Below, piece by piece: positions 1 to 14,397 of a stretch of 64,000 nucleotides of DNA. The notes under the pieces are model-generated. The model saw nothing but the letters and a program-made list of their open reading frames with translations. It was not told the DNA's origin and searched no databases. The first letter of the stretch is position 1. Every line of letters starts with the position of its first letter. The stretch is from Atopsyche davidsoni (lineage: Eukaryota > Arthropoda > Insecta > Trichoptera > Hydrobiosidae): assembly GCA_022113835.1 (NCBI GenBank), contig JAILWY010000014.1, positions 13,575,501 to 13,639,500 of the forward strand, read 5' to 3'. The position numbers and the translations under genes were made by a program.

Positions 1-848
1 TAAATGATAACATTCCAAATTATTATAATCTTGTACATTTGTAGTACGCTTTATTTGATTCATCATAATTATTTTTCTCAGGTTTTTTCATATACATATT
101 AAAAAGGTACCGTTTTTCCTTAAAGATTTCTCAGAAACGAAACCAGAAGTAGTCAACCGTACAGCTTGCACAGTCTAGGTGAAACCATTTCAGATGAACA
201 ATCATCAACAAAGCCAAGCTTGTATTTTAGAAGCAAGGCATTTATATAAAGGTCCATTATTACTCCAGTGGTATTCAAGCACTTATCTAGCACAAGGCGT
301 AAATACATCTTGCGATGAAGTATGGCAGTCTCCATTGGGCTGCTGCCCTAAGGCTCAACATTTTGAATTTTACTGCCTACCTATGTCATAAAAAAATAAC
401 TCTTCTATCACTAGATCTGTTCTGGGAAGTTTTCATCCTTCAGTAAATGACCATTGAATCTTGTAAACAATTAAATATTTCTATATTAGCATTTCTAATA
501 TTCAAGTAATATGTTTAGACATTTAAAGGGTAAGATTCCTCAAAAATGCTATAGATGTTAAAAAGTCCCCAGAATTACTCTTTGCATCGATTCTTGATTT
601 TCACAAACGGCATAATTTTATTATTCGATTTATTGCATATGAAGCTTCTTTAAATCAGGCAATTTTTGTGTATTTATATTTATTAAGATTTTTTTTTTTT
701 TAATATATATATATATATTGAAATATTGTTTCTGATCCAATTTCATTATTAAAAGTGATTATTATCTATGAGTTCGAAATTCAAAACGAAACTCACGCCA
801 TCGTTTTGAAATGTCAAAAGCATACATTAAATTATCAAACACACTGCA
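1..848. other. AT-rich non-coding, no gene seen
   Basis: Only short chance reading frames are present, with no splice-flanked coding block. There are T/A homopolymer runs and a short TA run near 702-718. I see no repeat family shared with the rest of the window. Confidence 0.5.
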
Positions 849-1115
849 TTGACGCAGATAAGTAGCGACAATATTATCTCTGATGGCCCTCCCCGTGTGG
901 AAAACCAGCGTTCTTTGCGTACTACGCGACCGACCGAGTGTCTGTTTTCATTCGCAAATACAACCAGTTTACGTTTGGCTGTGAAGGGCGTTAGATGTCT
1001 GCCGGCTGAGAGCGATTATTCACACCTTCCGACTATTTATCGGTGCTTCGTTACATTGTCATATTGTGTGATCGTTTTTCAAGTGTCGAGGTTTGCGGAA
1101 GGAATAAGCAACTGT
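849..1115 (+). other. Candidate 5' exon, GC-richer island
   Basis: This block is clearly richer in G and C than its surroundings and ends at a good donor (GTAAGT at 1116). The frame open across it has no ATG at its head (it opens with TTG at 849), so if it is an exon it is more likely 5' untranslated. No protein family is recognised. A neighbouring candidate exon lies at 1644-1751 on the same strand, which could make the two the start of a gene with long introns. RNA evidence would be needed, and the call is weak. Confidence 0.2.
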
Positions 1116-1643
1116 GTAAGTACAATATTCTTTTGATTGCATTAATTTATATCGATAAGTTTGTTTTTACAGTATGCAATGTTTACATCTCACTAGATAA
1201 TGTGTTGTTCGTGCCGCTCTGACAACAATAATTTATATTTATTTACAATATTTTTATATAAAAAAAAATATATTTCGGTATGTTATTTACGCCAATTTTT
1301 ATTCGTTAATTATAATTCCGAATTTATGAGTAAGTATACAGTGGTTAGTGATGTTTATTGATTTATAAAGTAACATTTTAACAATTCCTTGTGATATAAT
1401 AACAAATCCCACAGGGGATTGTAATGGCATTTGATTTTCTTAGTTTTCATATTTTACACAGCCATGTCACGCAAAAACGAAACGGACATTTCTAAACGAA
1501 TCCCTAACGCACAGAAAAACAATACTGCATGGAAATACTTCTGAAAAAATATATAGATTGGATTGTAACAGTAAATTAAGCTGCTATCAATGGCGATGAC
1601 CCCAAACAGATCTGTGATGAATTTTTCAAGTTCGATCACGAAA
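1116..1643. other. Possible intron, nothing coding recognised
   Basis: An acceptor-like CAG ends at 1460 and is followed by a 26-codon ATG frame (1464-1544) ending in a stop, too short to support. The rest is AT-rich sequence without repeats I can name. Confidence 0.3.
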
Positions 1644-1751
1644 ATGTTAATTTGGCCGCCAGCCTCCGACCTCGGTAATGGCGAGTGTGCTGTTGTCGAA
1701 TTCTATAGATTATCTGGACGTTTCACCATGGCCATCGCCGACAATGCAAAG
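1644..1751 (+). CDS. Candidate first coding exon, unknown protein
   Basis: An ATG at 1644 opens 36 codons that run without a stop to a plausible donor (GTAAAT at 1752), ending in phase 0 after a lysine codon. A second in-frame ATG at 1728 sits in a strong start context (CACCATGG) and would give the short start MAIADNAK. The block is GC-richer than its surroundings, as the real exons of this window are. I do not recognise the peptide and could not find a convincing next exon before 23.8 kb. It may be the first exon of a gene with a very long intron, or chance. Confidence 0.2.
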
Positions 1752-4700
1752 GTAAATCATTGATGACCATTGACATCTACTCACCGCGCCATTAGTTCTT
1801 CTATAATCATTGAAATTAAATACTGCGATTTCCTTACTCTATCAAACTATGCTTGATTTTTTTTAACTGAATTTTTTTTTTAAAACTGTATATATAATAT
1901 AATCAAAAATATTCTAATATACATGCGCTCAATCTGATTTTTGTACCCAAATAATGGTAATTCATTGCCGATCATGCAGGCGTCAAATTAATAAAACAAT
2001 AAACAAAGTATTGTCAAATTGCTGGATACATACATTTTTCACGTTTAAAACGTATTTTGAAAATAATGTTTCAAAAAAATTTCATTAATCGCCGTGTGGT
2101 TTTTATAATTAGGCCTTCAAGGTGATGCGACAATTTATGCACCTTATCAGGCTAAAATTCATTTGATACCGACGGGTTTGTCGTTTTAGATTTCTAAAGT
2201 TCTTTGGAGGTACATGTTTTTTTAAAATTAAATTAGTAAAACAACTCTTCTGAAATTTATCACAATTGGCGAAATTATTAAATTTGGATGTATGCTTATT
2301 GTAATAGTTAGGAACCCGTTGTGGATAATGGCTAAAGTGAAATGTGCAATGTATAGTAATCGAGTTAAAATTATAAAAATAAATTATATTGCTTGCAGCA
2401 AAATATCTTTATAACGAATGCATAACGTGTTATGTGTAGGCATTTAAAAAACAGGAAAACTATACAAGGTTGCTTTTGTAACAAATATAAAATGGCAGAG
2501 TCACTGTTGTAACATTTGAATTCATTATTCAAGGAAAACCATATCCTTGCAAGTGTATTATTATATTTATAAGCTTATTTTAAAGTTTTCAATACTTGCA
2601 TATAATTACAAAGCCAACTAGTTTAATATTTGTTTTAGTTTATTGTTCATTAATTTCTTAAGATATATCTATACAGTGCAATACAGAACTAGTTCAAAAT
2701 TATTACAAATATAAATTCAACAAAACGTAAAGTTTACTTTTGCAAATAACAAATAAAAAAAATGCATTTAAAAATAATAGTTACGAATTTGATAAAAGCC
2801 AAGTTTATTGTAAAATATTAGAAATGCAAAAAAATAATACAAATAAGGTCAACGTGCTCAAACTCGTTGCTAATGCGGCACAGTTTTGTTTTAATATTAG
2901 AGAGTAAATGTTTTCAAAAAAAAGTTTGAACAAGATAAGTTTCACATTATATAAGTTTGGATACAAGAATCGATTGCCATTTCGATCCTGACTCTCCTGA
3001 GGTGCAATTTTACTCATGGTACATCACATTTTTCATCCTATATTTTTTCCAGTATACAACCTTCTCTAAAACGATGAGTCCTTTCAATTCCCCAAAACTA
3101 ATGACAATGAGTTATTTGTTTAATTTGCAACAGAGGTCCTGTTATTATTTTTTTGTTATTGTTATATGTTTACCCGTATTAATCAACGTCAATCACAGCC
3201 GAGTCGTGTCGGTGGTTCAAATGCTTTTTTTTTTGGGCACTTGTAAAATTAGTGTTATGTAGTTTGCATGCTTGAAAAAAAAATTCAACGCAAAAAAGAA
3301 ATTGCAATGAAAGGATTTTTTCCGCGCTATTCGGGTCATGCACAAATGAATGGTTTCTTTGAAAGTATTTTTTAAAAGTCATTGTAAAAATACTGCCACT
3401 GCCGCGAAGACTTGTGGTCTTTGAGGCAAAGAGATTTAATTATAATGTTAACACAATCGTATACAAGTATCTAGCCAACTCGTCGAACTTTCTCCGTGAT
3501 ACGTATCATATAAACACTTTATGGTGTGCAAAATTAAGGTTTTCGCTTTTTATTGCACCTCTCTATTTTAATTTTCTACAATTTTGTAACAAAGTTGTAA
3601 TGACGTACAGTGGACACTTTCAATATCTACAAGAAAATGATAATTAATTGCAAATATTTTTTGCTTAAAACAAACTAGAAAATATATTTTCAAAACTGAA
3701 AAATAAATTTAATGGCATGCAATGGTTGATTTTTTGCATGTGCTGCATATCACTATATCATTTGAAAACTTGCTAGGAAGATGAAGAGGAGAATTATGAT
3801 GTTTCACGTGACTAGGTATAAAATGTTTGTTTTATTTGAAATTAAATTATGTAGGCAATATATTTAACAGAAAATAAAAATTATTTCGCGCAAAAAATAT
3901 ATTGAAAAAAGCTTTGATAATCTTCATTGTTAAAATTGTGACCCGTACCATTTCTATTATAATCAGTTCCAGAAATTGTACTGATTATTAATCAATTGAG
4001 TTGTTAATCTTCAGATAATTCTGCCGTTGGATAGCATTGTTGCGAAACATGTGTCTATAATTGTAATCTCTTTATAAAAAAAAAAGTCAATGTGCCAAAA
4101 TTCAATCTCATTATGTTAATTTTTCGATGCAGAAATGAATATCCGAGACCATATTTCATGTATTAAGAAATGTGTGGTTGGCAATCACTCGTGGGTGATT
4201 TGTATTTCTTCTGTTCTATTTTATCGAACGATGAGTGTACAACCGCACTACTCTGTAAGAATAGAAGACCGCAAGGCAGAAGCAAGTAGGTGGGCAGTAG
4301 CATTCAGGGGTGGACGTGTCCAACATTTCCATTTTTTATGCAAAGTAATCACAGATAGCGGTTTTTTTTTTTTAATGATTGATTCCCTTCATCTTTGGAC
4401 TTGGATAAAATTTATATTGGAAGTCGAGAATCTCAGAGCCACTGAATATATAGTCACTTTTAAAGTGGACATTAATTTATATTCACAGTAATCAAAACAT
4501 ATATATAATGTAGTATTTATCGCGTCAATTTTATCGATATCATCACCTGCGAACCGAAAACCCAAAATCTGCAACGCGGATTATAAATAACACACCTGCT
4601 ATCGTCAACACCTATCCACAGTGTGTGATTGATCTGTTTGAATTGAACGAATCCATGTGTTAAATATTGACATTAGAATCGCTTGTCGCTGTCGGGCTCT

Positions 4701-7700
4701 ACAACACACCAACCAACCCGCAGAAGGCCGCGGCCCATCATCTGCCGGGTGTTCGTTTGACAACTTCGTGTAAAAAAAAAATAGCGAAAATACCTTTGAA
4801 AGGTCAATTACTTTTGAAAAACTGATGCGATACACGATTATTACTATTTAATGTATACATAATTAGCTCATTCTGTTTCCGACTCCGGTTCGGAGCCATC
4901 TTCAAGGTTCGTAAAATTAAAGCTATTGAATGTTTGGCTTACCTCTCCGAGTGTGTGTAAATCATCAAATCAAAGATCATGCATACAGTTTTAGTGTTAG
5001 GTACTTAGCTAAGTCGTATAACAAAAAAATTCCCGTGTTTTTAGTGTAATTTCAACGTATGAACCGAATAATTACAAATACTTCATTAAAATGAAAATCT
5101 TGCCGTAAGAAAGGAAATTATTCAAATACATAAATATATGCTTGTCAGATAAATATAATGAATTTTCCCACAACACGCAGAAAGACATTTCAAAAATATA
5201 AAAGTTACATGCATCAGACTGTACGGCCGTATATATATTTTTTTTATACATCACAATGAGTCTTTTTGATGAGTTACTAAAATAGTGAATACCTTTTGAT
5301 ATATTGTCAATTTTTGTAACCTTAATTTATGTTTGATTTTAATTTATAATCAACGCTCGTTGTTTTGTTAATTTTATCATTTAAATTGAGTAACAGAAAG
5401 CGCTGAATGTATTTATTTTTTATTGTATTATTTTTATCGTTTAATTCCAATTTTATTTTATTAGAACCATATTTATGTATCTAGTAAATTTGTCAATGCG
5501 GACACATTTTTGCATACAATTTTTATATTATGGAGCGAAAGTGATTGACGATTACGTCTGGAACTTTCAATATATATTTTGCCTGACATAGTTAGCTTTA
5601 CATTCCAACGAAAATTACAATAATTCAGAAATAACTCTGCTGCTAATGAAAACAAATTGTAGAAAAAAATTACAATACCGCGTGGTAAATGTCGTCAAAT
5701 GAATTTTGTTCAATTAAATTACGATATATGATTAAATGTGTAAAAGAGCATGGGGGTAATAGAATTATACATTCACTGATGGTTGGATGTGAATCCTTAT
5801 TTAATGTTTATTTTAAAGTTTGACAGTGATTAATTTATCACAGTTTTTTTTAAAATTGCAGCTCACGTTTGTTGATTTTCAGAAGTATTATTATCCTATT
5901 CATCGCAACGTCTTCGATATCGCGGCACTCAATCTACGAAACAATAACAATTAAATTGAAATCATCATTAGCCATCTTCAAATTATTTATGTGGCAATTT
6001 GAGAGATTGAATTTGCACAATGACCTTGAGGATATAAATTGTTTTTCGGGTTTCCGTGAATTCTACATTCATCTGGAAAATTTTGGGTGGAAGTGGCAAG
6101 TCTACTTTTCGACTTACTTATTTTACCTTCAGCTGCTAAACCCACCCAGTGATTACAGGCACTTTCTTCTTAAATAGTAAAAAAATCTTTACTCTAAGCT
6201 TAAAAGTGTTTTTCCGTACAACAATAATATTAACGGGTTAATCTGCTCTTTATAGATTTATAATGTTTAATAATTCAAACTTGATTGGAAAATTATTCAA
6301 ACATCCGAATTAAATTTTTGATAGCTTATTTTCTTTTCTAGGCTTAGCTTGAGTTTATATGTGAACTCAATTTTTTTTTTGGGTTGTTTTTCGTGAAAAA
6401 TGGTGTAAGAGATAACATCAGATAATGCGCATATTTTACTTTTCGTATAATATAATTAATTCACAAAATACTTAATAGTAAAATGCTACCTGAGTTTGAT
6501 TTAAAATATTGGTTTTTTCAAGCGCATTTCTGAGCAGAATTTTTTAAAAATCAATTCAACATCCATACTCGGTGTTTGAATTCTCGATTAAACTCTAAAT
6601 TCAGTGAGATTTTCGCTAACGCAAATAAAGCCTTCGTTGATTTGAATTAATCGATAGTATCTGAATATAAATTGTTAGACCCGACCATTGCCTCATCTAA
6701 CGCAGGCTCCGTCTCATTGGTAGGTGCTTATCTAACAATATAAATATGTATTTTTATTATGATACCAACAGTGCATTTAAAATTATAAATACCCTCATTA
6801 GAATTTTACAAAAGAATTCACTATTTCTAGGTTATCTCTGCACGCTAACATAACACATTCTAAAACTGATACTAGTTAATGCAGATCTCCAGTTTTACAG
6901 GGCCAGGCAGCAATATAATAGATATATTATATGTAAATAAATTTTTTTTTGAGGAATAAGTGAAATAGTGGATTTTTTTTAACCCTATGACGTAATTTAC
7001 AGCGTCATAGTCTCATTGTTTACTCTAAAAAGTTTTTTACAAATTAGTATTTATTAAATAGTAATGAGTCAATCTCCATCATATAGTGATTTACGTGCAT
7101 CACGTTTTCAAGTAAATAAATTTGTTCAATCATGTTCAGCTCTGAAAATAACTTTTTTTAGTGAATTCAGCGTTCATGACTTTAAATTAATTAAGACTTA
7201 TTTATTGTCATCAGTCAATGCTGGTAGCTCGTACTGGTCTGTGGGACGGGTCATTGGGCTGGTGTATTGAAAATAAATTTAAAAAAACTACCAATACAAT
7301 AATGAGTGGCGTCATGTCTGCATTTTTCACATGAATATGCTTGCTTGTACATGTTTTGTTACATTTATAAGTAGTAGTAACGTTTTTAATAAAAGATCAC
7401 GAAGAAGTACGAAAAATACAATGCGATGCTTCAAGGTTTGTTTAGTCTTGTTCGGAGATTTAATGGCGTCACATTTTTTAAAATTAAGTATGAGTCACTA
7501 CAACATTGTATCATTTAAATTAAGATATAACATAAAGAGTTGACTTAACAATATACCTGTCTTAAAATTACCCATACTATATAATTATATTCGAAATCAA
7601 TATTCGGTAGAGTCTTGCGCTGTGGTTGTTTCGATTTCATTTTCGGATATGTATATAAAGTAAAATATATTTTTAATAGAAATTAAGCTATGCATTATAT

Positions 7701-10700
7701 TTTTTACATTTTACCAAGAATGTACGAATATTTTTTTTCTTTTGTTTTAACAGTGATATTGCGTATTGTTTCTAATTCAATTTCTGAATTAAAACGAGGT
7801 TCCATGTGAAGAATTTTTGGAATTTCCACCCGCAGAGGTCGATGCATTCAAGTTTCAGTGGATAACATTTGATGTGTATCTTCTGATATGAAAGATAATT
7901 TCATTAGATTTTTTTTTATTTCTCATCGTATTTGGACCAATTTCTTAAGAGTCAATATTGCTTATCAAGTTTTGGGAGTAATTACGTTCTCCACATTTGA
8001 TATATGTATATTATTTTTGATATATTTTATGTATGTAATATATTATTATTGGTTAATTTAATGTACATCATTTGATTGATATAACTGATTTGAATATGAA
8101 TTAAAGTTATAATACAGATATTGATAAATAATAAAGTTATTTTTCAATAGTTGAACTATTTTATTATCGTATTATGTGCTTTTTATTTGAGTATGTAATT
8201 AGAATAATGTTAATTTAGACTTTTACAAGATTTTAAAGATTCTTAAATATATGGATATTTCGAATTTCGTAACTAAATATAAGAAAATATACAAAATAAT
8301 ATGGTTGTTATAGTGAAACTTAAATTCATGCTTTCTCATTTGAAACTTTGTTATTGTCTAGATTTTTTTGACTTAATTTTATTCAAGGTAAACTTCAGAT
8401 AAGTCTAATTGAAACCAGTATCGATGATTTTTTTTTCCCTGACGGGTGTGTTGTCAATTAAATACGTTTTAAATATGTTTCAGCACGTTGTCTCATAGCA
8501 ACAGATAAAATAACAAAACGTTTGATTAAAATCGACTGTAAATATCGATACATTCTAGGTATATATCTACCTAACAATAAATGCATCTTACCTGCATTGC
8601 GCAATAAAGCATCTCGAACAGGAACAGTGTCAATCCATAAGACCATTGTGATTGCTCACAATAACTAGAGATAATAACACACTCACAGCTTAAACGGAGA
8701 TAAAAGATAATTTAGCAGTTACTAGTCACTGCTCTTTTTTTATGATATGACGACCATCATGTTGATTTTGCAAGCGGCTGTAATAAAACAAATGCGAAGT
8801 ATACTGGGAATTATTTATGGTCCTTTCTACTCGCTTCGAACATTAAAATTTATTTTCGGACTAGAAAATGAACAAAATGAGAATGCAAATTTGATTTATG
8901 TTAATATTTTATGTTGCCGCGTCGAATTTGTAAATGAAACGACGTTTTACTTATTTTGGTGAGATCAACGCTGAAAAAAATACACTCGGTTAACCAACAG
9001 ATAGCGATACCTACAATTCCCATTTTATTATTTATTTATTATAAACATACTAATTTTTGCTGCCCCAAGAGCAAGCATTCGAAATATTACACCAAGAGAG
9101 GACATATAACGCATAAAGAAAAAAAACCTTTTTCATAAAAATAAATTTAAAATATCGTACAGACTCAAACAGTGATTGAAGCATAGCAAAAAAATAAATA
9201 AATCTTTAGACTAGATTTGTCAAACAAGTAAAATAAATGACCCGGAATCTTTCTTTACTAAACTGCCTGTTATATATTTATAACAAAAAAAAAAGTTCTT
9301 TAAGCAGTTACTTTTTATATCGATATTGATTTGTAAATTTTTTGCTAATGGATGTAGAAATAGTAATATTGATCCTTTTTTTCTAATAGCTCATTGCTTA
9401 AAGATTTTGTATCTTAGATGATAGTGAAAAGACTTATCGTAGATCACTTCGTATCTAAAATTTAATCACGTCCAGGGAATTCACTACTTTCCAGTTTTAT
9501 CTGAAAAATAATACCATTGTTGAATACTTCAAAACAGTGATAACACAAGTCAGATTCGTGTTAGTCATAATGACATACACGAATCTGCGACCTTTAATCA
9601 AAAAAAATATCCGTAAATCATAACTAATCTGAATTGTTATTAGATCTAGAATTTAGATTGATACGATCTGTACAACATTAACTGTTTTTGCTTGTCTTTC
9701 GTAGTTGGATTTTAAAGAAATAACCGCTGATAATCACCAACAGTGTGTTTCACGAAGACGTCTCGTTTTTTTTTGTAAACACGCAAATAGTTTATTAATT
9801 ACGTTATATTGACGAACGTATCATTCATTATCTGAGTACAGTTATTCATGAAAAACAAAATCGACGTATTAAATGTTGAAAATTGTTTGCACGTAGGCAC
9901 ACATTTGTTATATATTTTCGATGGTGGCATAACATAATTGAATTCCAACAAGACAAAACTATTTAAAGCTAAATGTTTATCATATTCACTTGTGGTTGGA
10001 GCAAAGTAAATCGCAGGAGTCGTTCCATTACAAATAATACATCAGCAGTCATTTGACTAGTACCCAATCGAGAGATCAATTATTTAATTATGACTATCTT
10101 TGCAATAGATGGTAAACCCTTCAGTTAAATGTTTAAGATTGCATACAACATTTTTGCAATAAACACTGATGATTTACAGAATAAATCAAGGTCCGTGTTC
10201 ATCATTCATTTTAAATGGCAGAATTAATAATCTCCAGCGTCATAAAATGGTATCCATTCAGCATCATTCAAGATCTTGTGGCACGGAGTGTGAGATTGCA
10301 CATGTTTTTCGAGGACCCTGCAGTAAAATTTTTACACTCCTGGAAAATCCTAGGACGTGATAAAATAAGTGCACAAACATTTAAATATTAATTATTTTAG
10401 GGTTTAAATATTTCAGATCATAGTTTTGCCCCAACAGTGACGTATTGGTTCTTGAAATTCCCAATACAGAAACCCTTATCTGAAATGATGTAGAAAGATA
10501 AAAAAAAAAAAATCCTGGTGAATTCTGGAGATCGGAGGTGCGCCTAGATTACAAGCAGGTGACAATGAAATGAGGGAGTTATCTGTAAACTATGCTGCCA
10601 ACTCGTGGCGAGCTGATAGTCGAAAGTCAGAGATCTGGACGTATCAGCCGAGCAACATAGACCATCACCAGATATCTGTGATGATTTCGCAATTGTTTTT

Positions 10701-12576
10701 ATCGCATCGGGTAGCCTTCGATCGGTTCAACAAACGTTTTCTAATACGCAGTAGAGAATCTTGAATGTACGCAATGTTGCAAAATCCGAAACATTGACAA
10801 TTCATCCAAATAAATTGTAAATTTTAAAAAAATGCCTTTAGTAAACATTTTTTACTACTCCGTCATACTAAAAGTATATATTTTTACTCCGATGCGATTG
10901 AAATGTTAAGTTTACAATTTGTTGTCTGATAAGTTAGATATCAAATTATATAAAATTAGTATTGCTGGAAGGCTAAATAAGTGTGTTGGATGAATTTTCA
11001 TGAAAAGTGTGTCAGTACCGCTGAATATTAACAGCAATTTTTTTTTTAAATATACGCATACATGGGCGACGTCACATTTTTGAAAAGTATCATGAGTTTT
11101 CAAAGAGACAATTGTAATTTTCTCCTACAATTCACTGTATAAAAAAATTCCTCTTATCTCACTGGTGCTATCTTCGCATAATTTAAGTTCATTCGTATGC
11201 ATTGTTCACGCTTTGAGCTTCCCAATTTCTCGCCTTTCTTCTTCGAAAAACGCACCCGATCAATCATTTGTAAAATTATCTTTTTATTTTGAAGAAAAGT
11301 GAAATTTCGATTATTTTTTTGCGTTTTATTAAAATAAATCGTTTTTTTTTTCTTGATTGAATTGTAACGTTTGAAAAGTGATTATTTTTAGGTGTTGGAT
11401 ATTTTTAAAGCATTATCAATTATCAATGAACATTCTAGACTTTATTGTATTCGTTGTGTTTTTGTTGTATTTATTCCCAATAATAATGTTTTCAATGCTA
11501 CTTGTTAAATTTGCTACGTTACGTTTTTTGCAGCTAGGCAAATTGAAGCGATATTTTATTCGAGCAGGTGAACGTGGAAAGATATTTGCATGAAAAATAT
11601 AATGTAAATTTTATTGTGTGCACGTATTTATTATTTTTATTTTTCAATAGGAAATAGGGAAGGTCATTTCATTTTCCGACGTTTAAATATCACGATAAAA
11701 TAAAATAGCTGGTATGTTGAATCTGTGTTGCCATTTTACAACTTTTGATTATATCATTTAAAATATTTGATAACTGAGACCGTATTTAGATTATTTGATG
11801 TCTTCCGCTCATGGAGTTTAAATTATAATAAAGGTCTATAAGACATACATTTCTTTAATAGTTAATGAAACTTAGAACATAAATTATTGTAGTTGATGTT
11901 ATTTGAAAAACTGTCACCATTTATTTGTTTAAAGTAAAGTATTAATCCGGTTTATCTAGGGATTAGTTTTTAATCCTCTGTTTTATTAGATACAATCGTG
12001 ATTACACTTAATATTTACTAAATAATAAAAAAATTGAGATAACAGGATTGGAGTGGTGACTTTGAATAATGTATTTGTGATAACAATTGGGTTTTTTAAT
12101 CTTGGTGTAAATCTTGCTCGTTTTTAAGTCAAAAGTCAAATTATTTGTGCGTAAATGATAATAAAGTACATATATCAATTATTTTTTTAAAGGTTTAACA
12201 TTAAACTTTATTATTCAATTAATTTTATCTTGAAATATGCCATAAATTTAAAAACTAAATGTGATTTTAAATTTCTTTACTTTGAAAATTTCTTTAGATT
12301 AATTTTTTTATTAAAAAAAAAACCTGTAGAAGTGGTGATATCTAGCCACATTTTTTTGAGTTAGTTTATGACTTTCAAAACATAGTTTTATTATATTTCA
12401 ATTAATAAAATATATATTTTACGCACATGCCTAGTATTAAAAAGAATCTGCTTTAGAATAAATCAGTTTATGTCGCCACATTCTTCGTTTTAAAAATCAA
12501 TTATGTATTACATAACAATCGTTTGTAAAATCCACTGGTTATTTTATGACTCAACAAAATACATATCTGAAATTTT
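1752..12576. other. Gene-poor AT-rich stretch
   Basis: No splice-flanked conserved coding block was found on either strand. The frames present are short and of low-complexity composition. It holds a perfect 11-bp inverted repeat at 9551-9561/9577-9587 and a GC-richer patch at about 10530-10760 that I cannot assign. It could be intergenic sequence or the intron of a gene starting near 1.7 kb. Confidence 0.5.
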
Positions 12577-13080
12577 GTGAATTTATATCGTCCATCTTTA
12601 AAGATAAACCAAATTTGGTTAACCACAGTTAATAATACACGACTTATGTACGTGAGCATGCTTCCCACCTATGTACTCAATGATCTCATTTACTCAGTCT
12701 TTTGGAAGTTCCTGAACACAGTGCCAGTTAGCGCATGCGGTCAGAGTCGACCAGACACACTGATTTTACTAATTCTGGAGCTAAATGTTAGATTTTATAT
12801 ATCTATTAGTTTCGTTCAATCGAGATTCTTTTGCAATGCATATGACCTTGGCCATTTTTCTGAGGAACAACATCAAACTCTTCTTGAGGATCACTATTTA
12901 CTGGGGATTTTGTCAAGTTCTCATCTCTCATGTTTTTGTCGATATAATTTTGCAACATGCTTTAATGCGTCCTGGATTCTAAAATCATCCTTACAGAATA
13001 TAACTAAAATCGTTTCGGTCTGCGATCCTTCAAAAAGTTACCCACAGTTGCGAAATATATTGATTTCACTGATACCATAA
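12577..13080 (+). other. Open frame of 167 codons, possible transposase relic
   Basis: The frame opens with GTG, not ATG, and stays open for 167 codons in AT-rich sequence. Around 12843-12900 it reads DLGHFSEEQHQTLLEDHY. A stretch near 62455-62510 in a CMTR1 intron has closely similar DNA (GACCTTGG, then AGGAACA-CATCAAAC), which suggests both derive from one dispersed repeat. I cannot name the family with confidence. No ATG, no splice context and no conserved domain make a host gene unlikely. Confidence 0.25.
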
Positions 13081-14041
13081 AGATACATTCATTTTATACT
13101 TATATACATTTAATAAATTCCAATATTTTATAGACTACCTACACTTTTCATTGAGGCATTGAGAGCCTTTTGCCTCATATTTATATTTATACAATGGAGA
13201 ACTATAAGCAAACAGTAAAACCGCGGTTATATATTATATTTATATATAGTATTTGTACAATATTATTAGAATAACTTGTAGCGAGTATTCCCTGTCTATT
13301 GAAATACACCTTTGTGTTGCCTACACACGCTGCGAGACAACTGACAACTGATTTGTCAGATATGACGCTATTGGCCAGTCACTGTTCGGTTGTCGGTTGT
13401 GTCACAAGGTGTGTAGGCAGCTTCAGCCTTGGGCATGCACAGCAGCCCGGACATGCTGGCGACGGAATACCGACGGGGAATTACCGGCTGCGCTGTACGT
13501 AGATATTAAAATGCAAACGTAATAAATAAAATTAAATATACTTATTTAATTGCATGTACTGAGTTTACATGTACACACATTTCTTAACATCGTATTGATT
13601 TATGTACTATCGATTTTATTTGAAAAAGTTTTATTTATATCACTAAAACATATTTGTTGAAATATATGGTCACTATGAAAACTTAGAGGGATAATTTAGC
13701 TAAACGTTAGTGAGTCGTTTTGAACAGTCTTGAAATTAAAATTAAATTTCTATCTGACTAAGAGCTTAGCTACCGTGAAAGCCAGAGTAAAATCAGAGCC
13801 TTCGTGATATTCTTCAAAGGCTTGCAACCCTCGCGGCCTGTTTGAAGGATCTCCTCAATATTATCAGTTCGATAATACCATACATGTAAATGGTATTATC
13901 AAAAACCATTTTACGCAAAATTATTTTTTTTTGGTTTAGAAGAACAGTTGAGATAATGATAAAAATGAATGTCGCAGATGCAATACGGAGAGAGCATTTT
14001 ATCTTAACGAGCCGCGTTGATGTGATGTTGTTTGTCTAGAC
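13081..14041. other. Non-coding, GC-richer patch and hairpin
   Basis: A GC-richer patch at 13319-13500 has 10-bp inverted ends (GCCTACACAC near 13319 and GTGTGTAGGC near 13409) and a 67-codon frame with no recognisable domain. A perfect 11-bp hairpin lies at 13871-13881/13890-13900 with an 8-base loop. No gene is supported. Confidence 0.4.
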
Positions 14042-14397
14042 CAGTGGCTCTCAAACTCTTTTGGCCCACGGACCCCCTTTCATAATCAAAACTTGCCTAC
14101 GGACCCTGGGTGAGAAACTACATAAATTCATATTATAGACTAGTTGGTGCAAGTCTCGACTCTATTGCGTTCCTGTATTAACCTACCTGACTCACCGCGA
14201 TGCCTGTGATTACTTGTATTTTATGCACCTGTCTATATTTATATTTTACTTAGGACGTAAGAATAGCTAATAATGTATTCATTGCTATTTATTTTAACTT
14301 CCATATTAATAAAAATGTGTCACAATTTTTTAATTTTATATTAAAGCTTGCTCGGACCCCCTGACGTTGTTCGGGGACCCGCAAATAGAATTCTGTT
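14042..14397 (+). mobile_element. hAT MITE, truncated copy
   Basis: The left end carries the terminal repeat CAGTGGCTCTCAAACTCTT, identical to the intact element at 55872-56313, and the internal sequence stays closely similar through the GGACCCCCTTTCA and GACGTTGTTCGGGGACC blocks. The matching right terminus is missing, so this copy lost its 3' end. It has one GGACCC block at the left where the intact copy has a short tandem duplication. It encodes no protein and would have depended on a transposase from elsewhere. Confidence 0.75.
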
